A program made the translations under genes and the position numbers. A stretch of DNA of 64,000 bases, from positions 1 to 64,000 of the forward strand of contig NZ_SODU01000003.1 in NCBI RefSeq assembly GCF_004366075.1, in the 5' to 3' direction. This stretch comes from Kribbella pratensis (GTDB taxonomy: Bacteria > Actinomycetota > Actinomycetes > Propionibacteriales > Kribbellaceae). Within the stretch, counting starts at the first letter, position 1. Each line of letters opens with the position of its first letter. The notes beneath the pieces are model-generated. The model ran no database searches and was not told where the DNA came from. It saw nothing but the letters and a program-made list of their open reading frames with translations. Positions 58,840 to 64,000 of the stretch are shown piece after piece.

Positions 58840-59477
58840 CAGTACGCCAGCCCAACCGGCTGACAGACCGTCGCCGGCATGTCCAGCGCCGCTAGCATCA
58901 GGTGCGCGACGTCCGCCCGCGAGATCGCGTACCCGCGGGTCACCGTGCCGCCGACCTCCGTCCGGTAGGTCCCGGTCAGCGCCTTGTTCGTGAGTTTCGG
59001 CGGCCGCACGATCGTCCACTCCGTCGTACTCCTCATGATGTCCGCCTCCATCACCCGCAGATCGGCGTACACGTCGGCGGCGAACGCGTTGATCATCGGA
59101 TAAATCACCCGGCGGTTGAGGAAGCTCTCGTCCGCCGGCACCGGTCCGAGCGGTGCTGCGCTCACCGCGACAAAGCGCCGTACCCCAGTGGCTTCCATCG
59201 CCGCCAGCATGGACCGCGTGCTCTCCGACGCGACCGGCCCGTCCTTCCGCCCGCGGGCGCCGACACCGGAGATCACCGCTTCACTTCCGTCGACGGCGTC
59301 CCGCAGCGGCTCCGCCTCGGTCAGCCCGGGCACCCGAATCACCTCCAGCGCCGGGTGCTCCAGCTCGTACGTCGACGACGTACGCACCACCGCCGTCACC
59401 TTGTGCCCCGCGTCGAGCGCCTGCCGTACGACGTGACCGCCGATCCCGCCCGTCGCCCCGAACACCGTGATCCTCAT
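58839..59477 (-). CDS. NAD(P)-binding protein (atypical SDR/NmrA-like)
   Basis: 212 residues. N-terminal Rossmann motif TVFGATGGIGGHVV (about 4-17), then ALDAGHKVTAVVR. WTIVRPPKLTNK is the typical C-terminal block, but there is no classical YxxxK. Related proteins act as NAD(P)H-binding reductases or redox sensors. GGAGG eight bases before ATG 59477. Divergent from a MarR gene; the DUF1772 gene is coupled downstream. Confidence 0.87.
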   Translation of the reverse strand: MRITVFGATGGIGGHVVRQALDAGHKVTAVVRTSSTYELEHPALEVIRVPGLTEAEPLRDAVDGSEAVISGVGARGRKDGPVASESTRSMLAAMEATGVRRFVAVSAAPLGPVPADESFLNRRVIYPMINAFAADVYADLRVMEADIMRSTTEWTIVRPPKLTNKALTGTYRTEVGGTVTRGYAISRADVAHLMLAALDMPATVCQPVGLAY

Positions 59478-59524
59478 CCCGACCGCCTCCTTCGAATCTT
59501 CTCTGTCCTTCATATAGTATGGAA

Positions 59525-59539
59525 CTCATAAGATATGAG
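59525..59539. promoter_or_regulatory. candidate MarR operator
   Basis: CTCATA-AGA-TATGAG is a perfect inverted repeat between the divergent MarR and NAD(P)-binding protein genes. The surrounding 40 bp are unusually A/T-rich (TATAGTAT upstream), where both promoters should be. MarR binding here would control both directions. Confidence 0.55.
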
Positions 59540-59558
59540 CCAGATAGAAGGAGGTGAC

Positions 59559-60017
59559 ATGCGCCACCGCCGGCGGACCGGGAACGAGATAAAGGCCGCG
59601 CTCCGCGACCTGCGGATCCAGCTCGCCCTGCTCAACCACCAGGTCGGCGGCAGGCTGGCACTGAAGGACGTCGACCTCGACTGCCTCGACGTACTGGCCC
59701 GCAGCGGCCCCCTGACGCCGAGCGCCCTGGCCCGTCAGGCCGGACTGCACCCGGCGACGCTGACCGGCATCCTCGACCGGCTCGAACGCGCCGGCTGGAT
59801 CGCCCGCGACCGCACCGGGGCGGACCGCCGGAGCGTCACGATCCGGGTGCTGCCGGACCGCGGCATGGAGGTGTTCCGCCTGTACCAGCCGATGATGGGC
59901 GCGATGGACGACGTACTCACCGACTACACCGACACCGAGCTCGACCTGATCGCCACGTTCCTCCGGCGGAGCGCCGAGGCCTGCGAGCGTGTGCTGGGGC
60001 GCTCAGCTCAGGAATAG
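59559..60017 (+). CDS. MarR-family transcriptional regulator
   Basis: 152 residues. The winged helix spans about 35-95: LTPSALARQAGLHPATLTGILDRLERAGW (recognition helix) and RDRTGADRRSVTI (wing with the DRR motif). ATG 59559 is chosen because GGAGG lies 4 nt upstream; an in-frame ATG at 59535 is less well supported. The 3' end overlaps the convergent WYL regulator by 10 bp. Probably represses itself and the divergent oxidoreductase operon. Confidence 0.92.
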   Translation: MRHRRRTGNEIKAALRDLRIQLALLNHQVGGRLALKDVDLDCLDVLARSGPLTPSALARQAGLHPATLTGILDRLERAGWIARDRTGADRRSVTIRVLPDRGMEVFRLYQPMMGAMDDVLTDYTDTELDLIATFLRRSAEACERVLGRSAQE

Positions 60018-60973
60018 AGGTCGGACAGCGTTCGGCCGAGGTTCGCCAGCTCGGCCCGCAACTCCGTGGGCTCCAGTACCTCGAGCGCGTTCCCGAATCG
60101 GCAGAGGGAGGCGGCCGCGTTCGGGATCGACTCGATCGGGATCGTCACCACGACGCTTCCGTCGGCCTCGGGTTCGGTGGCGGCGACGGCTTTGACGAGG
60201 GCTGGGTACGAGACGTCGTACATTTTGGCGGCCAATCGTGCGGACACGCGGACGACGGCCTCACCGGTGAAGCGGACCTGGTCGAAACCCTCCAGGTGCT
60301 CCTGCCAGAACCGTTGCAGCTCGAATCTGTCGTCCCGCTCGAACGTCTCCTCGGTCGGCGTCAGGTCGAGGATGTTGGAGACGCGGTACGTGCGCAGTCC
60401 GCCGGGGGTGGACGCCACGACGTACCAGCTGCCGTTCTTCAGCACGAGTCCGTACGGTTCGAGGATCCGCTCGACCTCGCGCGGTTCCTCCCAGCGGCGG
60501 TACCGGACCTTGATGCGGCGGTCGTGGAGTACGGCGTCGGCGACTGCGGACAGCTGTGGTGAGGCTTCGGCGTCCTGGTACCAGGCGGGCAGGTCGAGGT
60601 GGAAGCGGTTCTTGAGCCGGCCGGCGCGGTCCCGCTGATCGGGCGCTAGCGCTGCTAGCAGTTTGAGTTCGGCGGCACTCGTCTCGGCGGTCAGACCGAG
60701 CGCGGCGGCCGCGCCCGGCATGCCGACGAGGAACAGCGCGGCGGCCTCCTGTTCGGTGAGGCCGGTGAGGCGGGTGCGGTAGCCCTCGACCAAGCGGTAC
60801 CCGCCTGCTCGGCCTTGGTCGGCGTACACCGGGACTCCGGCCGCGGCGAGCGCCTCGACATCGCGGTAGATCGTCCGCAGCGACACCTCGAGCTCGTCGG
60901 CGAGCTCGCGCGCGGTCAGCTGCCGGCGCGTCTGCAGCAACAGCAGGATCGACAGGAGCCGGCTCGAACGCAT
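60008..60973 (-). CDS. WYL-domain HTH transcriptional regulator (YafY-like)
   Basis: 321 residues. N-terminal HTH_11 (RSSRLLSILLLLQ, ELADELEVSLRTIYRDVEAL) at about 1-60, a WYL domain at about 140-215 (IKVRYRRW, YGLVLKNGSWYVVAS) and a WCX C-terminal extension. TAACCT ends 6 nt before ATG 60973, pointing to a leaderless mRNA. It divides from the duplicated-domain gene by 62 bp, which is a likely target. Confidence 0.92.
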   Translation of the reverse strand: MRSSRLLSILLLLQTRRQLTARELADELEVSLRTIYRDVEALAAAGVPVYADQGRAGGYRLVEGYRTRLTGLTEQEAAALFLVGMPGAAAALGLTAETSAAELKLLAALAPDQRDRAGRLKNRFHLDLPAWYQDAEASPQLSAVADAVLHDRRIKVRYRRWEEPREVERILEPYGLVLKNGSWYVVASTPGGLRTYRVSNILDLTPTEETFERDDRFELQRFWQEHLEGFDQVRFTGEAVVRVSARLAAKMYDVSYPALVKAVAATEPEADGSVVVTIPIESIPNAAASLCRFGNALEVLEPTELRAELANLGRTLSDLYS

Positions 60974-61035
60974 ACTTCGAGGTTAGTCCTTATCGCTGCC
61001 ATAGGTTGTCAGGTTTTGCTCGCACGCTTGGTCGT

Positions 61036-61995
61036 ATGACGACTTGGACCAAGGTGACCGGCGACTTCGACTTCCTCAACGGGTACTTCGACGTCCACCA
61101 CCGAACCCTGAAACAGGCCTTCGTGGGGTGCGACGAATGGCTCGAGTACGACGGAACGACGACCGCGCGCACGTACTTCGACGGGCAGATCAGCATCGAC
61201 GAGATGCGGTTCCCGACGAAGGGGTCGTACGGGCTGTCGCTGCGGCTGTTCGACCCGGTGAGCGAGCAATGGAGCATCTGGTGGGTCAGCAGCACCACGA
61301 TGCAGTTGTACCCGCCGGTGCACGGCAGCTGGTCTGCCGACGGTTCACGCTGCCGGATGGTCGGCGAGGACACCCACGAGGGACGGCCCATCCTGTGCAG
61401 CTACGAGTGGTCCGACATCACCTCTGAGACCGCGCACTGGGAGCAGGCGTACTCCGATGACGGCGGCGAGACGTGGGAGACCAACTGGACCATGGACTTC
61501 ACCCGGCGGCACACTCCCCCGCCCGCGCTCGACGTACCGAAGCTCACCGACGACTTCGACTTCCTGGTCGGCCGGTGGTCGTTCCACAACCGCCGCCGGC
61601 GGCCGGTCCTCGGCGAACCGTTCGAGTGGTACGAGCACGACGCGACGATGGAAGCGACGACATACTTCGACGGCGCGATCAGCTTCGACGAGGGCTGGTT
61701 CCCGAGCGAAGGTTTCCGCGGGGCGACGTTCCGCCTCTACGACCCTTCCGCGAAGGCGTGGTCCATCCACTGGATCAACAGCCAACGCGGCCGCCTCGAG
61801 TCCCCGGTCATCGGCTCTTTCGAGAACGGCACCGGCACCTTCGAAGGCCCCGACGTGTGGGACGGCCAACCCATCGACGTCCGCTTCCTCTGGATCCCCG
61901 GCACCGACAAAGCCGCCTGGGAACAAGCCTTCTCCACCGACCACGGCCAAACCTGGACCACCAACTGGCAAATGGAACACACCCGCACCGACTAA
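61036..61995 (+). CDS. protein with two tandem copies of a DUF1579-like domain
   Basis: 319 residues made of two homologous halves (about 5-155 and 162-318). Both halves contain DFDFL, a TYFDGxIS segment, a FP...G stretch, RL(F/Y)DP, WSI(W/H)W, a G(R/Q)P block with FLW/SYEW and a W...TNW(T/Q)M end. This is a beta-sandwich-like family with no assigned function. The arrangement points to an internal duplication. Divergent from the WYL regulator by 62 bp. Confidence 0.8.
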   Translation: MTTWTKVTGDFDFLNGYFDVHHRTLKQAFVGCDEWLEYDGTTTARTYFDGQISIDEMRFPTKGSYGLSLRLFDPVSEQWSIWWVSSTTMQLYPPVHGSWSADGSRCRMVGEDTHEGRPILCSYEWSDITSETAHWEQAYSDDGGETWETNWTMDFTRRHTPPPALDVPKLTDDFDFLVGRWSFHNRRRRPVLGEPFEWYEHDATMEATTYFDGAISFDEGWFPSEGFRGATFRLYDPSAKAWSIHWINSQRGRLESPVIGSFENGTGTFEGPDVWDGQPIDVRFLWIPGTDKAAWEQAFSTDHGQTWTTNWQMEHTRTD

Positions 61996-62155
61996 TCCCA
62001 TCCCACGCGCGCTACGCACGCTCCCACCCACACGGCGTCGACGGCCGGCGGGCGTCCCGCCATCGGCAGGGCGTCACGGGCCGCTGAGCCGGGGAAGGAC
62101 GGGTCTCACGCGGCTGGGGAGACAACTCGCTGTGGTAATCTCGACGTCGCAGGCG

Positions 62156-62169
62156 CGGGTTCGAACCCG
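62156..62169. other. 14-bp perfect palindrome resembling a tRNA T-loop
   Basis: CGGGTTCGAACCCG lies upstream of the glyoxalase gene and looks like a tRNA T-arm; a following CGGCAGAGC resembles a D-arm. I could not fold a complete tRNA in either orientation. It might be a tRNA relic, an integration remnant or a plain palindromic protein-binding site. The remainder of 61996-62241 contains nothing else I can name. Confidence 0.3.
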
Positions 62170-62241
62170 GTTGTAGGGCGCAGCGGCAGAGCAAGCCGAA
62201 AGGGCAAGGCCCACCTACTTCACGACCGAAGAGGGAGCGCC

Positions 62242-62871
62242 ATGCCCAAGCTAGAAACCTACAAGAAGCAGGCGAAACTGCTCGTTCGCTGGCACCGCGA
62301 GGGAAACTTCTCGATCGGCGGTCGCATCCGACAGCTCGCGCGCTATCGCACGTTGTCCGACCGCGAAGCACTCGCGCTGAAGTTTCCCCTCACCGAAGCC
62401 CAAGAGATCATCGCCCTCGAAGCGGGCAGCGCCAGCTGGGCCGAACTCAAGGCGAGCACGGAAGCGGCCCAGCCCAACGGCGAGCAGCCGCGGACTCAGG
62501 ACACGGCAGTCGCCAGCGCCAAACCGGTGCTGTACGTCGCCGACGTCGACGCCTCGGCCGCGTTCTACCGCGACCAACTCGGCTTCCGGATCGACTTCTT
62601 GCACGGCAACCCACCGTTCTACGGATCGGTGTCGCGCGACGGCGCGACCTTGCACCTGAAGCTCGTCCACGAGCCGGTGTTCGCGGCCGGTGCCGCGGAA
62701 CGAGAAGGGCTCATCATGGCGTTCGTCGATATGCCGAACGTACGCGAGCTTTACGCGGAATATCGGGCCGCTGACGCCGAGATCGTGCAGAAGCTGACCA
62801 AACAAGCGTGGGGCGGCACCGATTTCATCGTGCGCGACCCGGACGGCAACGCGATCACCTTCGTCGGCTGA
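62242..62871 (+). CDS. glyoxalase/VOC-superfamily protein with N-terminal helical module
   Basis: 209 residues. Residues 1-75 form a helical module like that of the 32057 gene (YKKQAKLLVRWHREGN, FPLTEAQEIIALEAGSASWAEL). Residues ~88-209 are a VOC domain (PVLYVADVDASAAFYRDQLGF, ending DFIVRDPDGNAITFVG), as in bleomycin-resistance and glyoxalase proteins. GAGGGAG four bases before ATG 62242. Ligand unknown. Confidence 0.87.
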   Translation: MPKLETYKKQAKLLVRWHREGNFSIGGRIRQLARYRTLSDREALALKFPLTEAQEIIALEAGSASWAELKASTEAAQPNGEQPRTQDTAVASAKPVLYVADVDASAAFYRDQLGFRIDFLHGNPPFYGSVSRDGATLHLKLVHEPVFAAGAAEREGLIMAFVDMPNVRELYAEYRAADAEIVQKLTKQAWGGTDFIVRDPDGNAITFVG

Positions 62872-62994
62872 GACCCGACGCGGCCGAGGCGCGCGCAGGC
62901 TCGATATCCAGTCGCCGGTAGCACATCCATCTCATCGGGAGCGCTGGCCAAGTAGTCGCCCGCGCGGCAGCGCGAACTCGCCGCGCGGGATGGA

Positions 62995-63471
62995 CTACGC
63001 GTTCAGTTGGCGGATGGCGGCCAGGGTGGACAGGGCTGCTTGGGTTGCTTCGTAGCCTTTGTCTTCGCGGCTGTCGGGGAGGCCGGCTCGGTCCAGGGCC
63101 TGGGGGTCGTTGTCGCAGGTGAGTACGCCGAAGCCGACGGGGACGCCCGTCGTGACGCCGACCTGCATGAGGCCGTCCGTGGCCGCCTGGCAGACGTATT
63201 CGAAGTGGGGAGTGTCGCCCCGGATCACCACACCGAGGGCGACCACCGCGTCGTACCCGGACTTTGCCGCATGCAACGACGCGACGGGAAGCTCGAACGA
63301 ACCGGGGACCCGGATGACGGTGTGGTCGGTGACGCCGGAGTCCTCCAGCGCGCGGAGGGCTCCGGCGAGCAGGCCGTCGGTGACCTTCGGGTGCCACTGG
63401 GCGGCGACGATCGCGACCCGGGCGTCCTCAACGCGGGTTACCTCGATGGTGGGTGCTCCACTGCCCGACAT
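62995..63471 (-). CDS. ribH: 6,7-dimethyl-8-ribityllumazine synthase
   Basis: 158 residues; condenses the pyrimidine and dihydroxybutanone phosphate, the step before riboflavin. VPGSFELPVAS (about 55), ALGVVIRGDTPHFEYVC with the catalytic His (about 80-97) and FGVLTCDNDPQAL are intact. It forms large capsid-like assemblies in this family. The ATG overlaps the ribA stop by one base. Confidence 0.97.
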   Translation of the reverse strand: MSGSGAPTIEVTRVEDARVAIVAAQWHPKVTDGLLAGALRALEDSGVTDHTVIRVPGSFELPVASLHAAKSGYDAVVALGVVIRGDTPHFEYVCQAATDGLMQVGVTTGVPVGFGVLTCDNDPQALDRAGLPDSREDKGYEATQAALSTLAAIRQLNA

Positions 63472-64000
63472 CAGCCGGCTCCGTTCTCTTCGGTCAGCAG
63501 GCCGCCCGGCAGGTGATGGCCCATTCGATCGCGCTTGGTGCGCAGGTACCGCAGGTTGTGCTCGGTCGGGTCGATGGAGATGCCCCGGCGCTCGACCACG
63601 TCGATGCCGTACCCCTGCACGCCCGCGAGCTTGTCGGGGTTGTTGGTCAGCAACCGCACTTCCTTGACGCCAAGATCGGCCAGGATCTGCGCACCGGTCC
63701 CGTAGTCGCGCGCGTCCGCCGGCAACCCGAGGTCCAGGTTCGCGTCGACCGTGTCCCGGCCCGCGTCCTGCAGCTCGTACGCCTGCAGCTTGTGCAGCAG
63801 CCCGATCCCGCGCCCCTCATGACCGCGCAGGTACACCACGACACCGCCCTCGGCCGCGACCTGCCGCATCGCCTCGTCCAGCTGCGGCCCGCAGTCACAG
63901 CGCAGCGACCCGAACACATCACCGGTCAGGCACTCCGAGTGCAATCGGACCAAAACAGGCCCATCATCCAGCGAGCCGCGCACCAGTGCGAGCTGCTCCG
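63471..64000 (-). CDS. ribA: GTP cyclohydrolase II, C-terminal part (RibA or bifunctional RibBA), cut by window edge
   Basis: The frame is open to position 64000; 176 residues are visible. The zinc cysteines are in HSECLTGDVFGSLRCDCG, followed by the catalytic RGHEGRGIGLLHK and the GTP-binding DYGTGAQILADLG and LLTNNPDKL motifs, ending with a short Glu-rich tail. It opens the GTP ring in the first committed step of riboflavin synthesis. Most actinobacterial relatives have an N-terminal RibB domain, which would lie outside this window. Confidence 0.95.
   Translation of the reverse strand, partial: EQLALVRGSLDDGPVLVRLHSECLTGDVFGSLRCDCGPQLDEAMRQVAAEGGVVVYLRGHEGRGIGLLHKLQAYELQDAGRDTVDANLDLGLPADARDYGTGAQILADLGVKEVRLLTNNPDKLAGVQGYGIDVVERRGISIDPTEHNLRYLRTKRDRMGHHLPGGLLTEENGAG

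Noticed and set aside
62872..62994. A short gene between the glyoxalase and ribH
   Set aside because: No start with a ribosome site and no plausible codon pattern in 123 bp.
1..64000. Phage, transposase, restriction-modification or toxin-antitoxin genes
   Set aside because: No protein in the window carries the motifs of these families; the accessory genes are mostly regulators, transporters and enzymes.

Overview
The window is high-GC actinobacterial chromosome: strong GC bias at third codon positions, many ATGA/GTGA start-stop overlaps, GTG/TTG starts, ECF sigma factors, an F420-type luciferase-like oxidoreductase and a sugar ABC transporter without its own ATPase. Gene order (infC-rpmI-rplT-trmH, pheST, argCJBDFR-H, tyrS, then a rrn operon; ribA-ribH and hisE-hisG) resembles Propionibacteriales/Nocardioidaceae-like soil actinomycetes such as Kribbella. 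The genus is an inference only.

Layout. 1-655: 5' end of a 16S rRNA gene on the minus strand, with its leader and promoter. 656-4783: tyrS, an App1-type phosphatase, an LLM oxidoreductase and a 3-methyladenine glycosylase. 5078-12252: arginine operon argC-J-B-D-F-R-H (minus, almost all genes overlapping; no argG), with a predicted leaderless promoter overlapped by two ARG-box-like sites. 12464-14448: carboxymuconolactone-decarboxylase-like protein plus ECF41 sigma factor, then an acetyltransferase. 14566-23610: a 1909-residue CshA-type fibril protein with 14 repeats, preceded in the same direction by a polytopic GT-C-like protein and a polyprenyl-phosphate glycosyltransferase, a possible surface fibril and glycosylation locus. 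23664-28988: gamma-glutamyltransferase, pheT, pheS. 29336-32764: small membrane protein, MFS exporter and divergent TetR around a perfect palindrome, and a helical-repeat protein. 32929-36426: PHP hydrolase, trmH, rplT, rpmI and infC, the last with an ATC start and an attenuator-like leader.

36427-39244: DUF1844 protein, aldo/keto reductase, MerR regulator, phosphotransferase and a gene remnant; matching operators lie in front of the reductase and the MerR gene. 39295-44695: sugar ABC uptake operon, LacI regulator and an intracellular glycoside hydrolase, with related operators at both promoters. 44692-49222: TetR, DUF1707 membrane protein and a MacB-like ABC exporter. 49280-53830: SseB, a membrane protein, a uridine-kinase-like protein, a methyltransferase, truncated haemoglobin, and an ECF42 sigma factor with its DGPF partner. 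54011-56527: aldose epimerase, PH-domain protein, hisG, hisE. 56577-62871: accessory genes (MBL hydrolase, P1 peptidase, DUF1772, NAD(P)-binding protein, MarR, WYL regulator, a duplicated-domain protein, a glyoxalase). 62995-64000: ribH and the 3' part of ribA/ribBA.

Intergenic regions carry many long inverted repeats. Two of them (12318-12380 and 58278-58334) are related copies, and two others near 29.1-29.3 kb form a second family. Many genes lack a Shine-Dalgarno sequence and instead have a -10-like hexamer 6-7 nt before the start codon, suggesting leaderless mRNAs.
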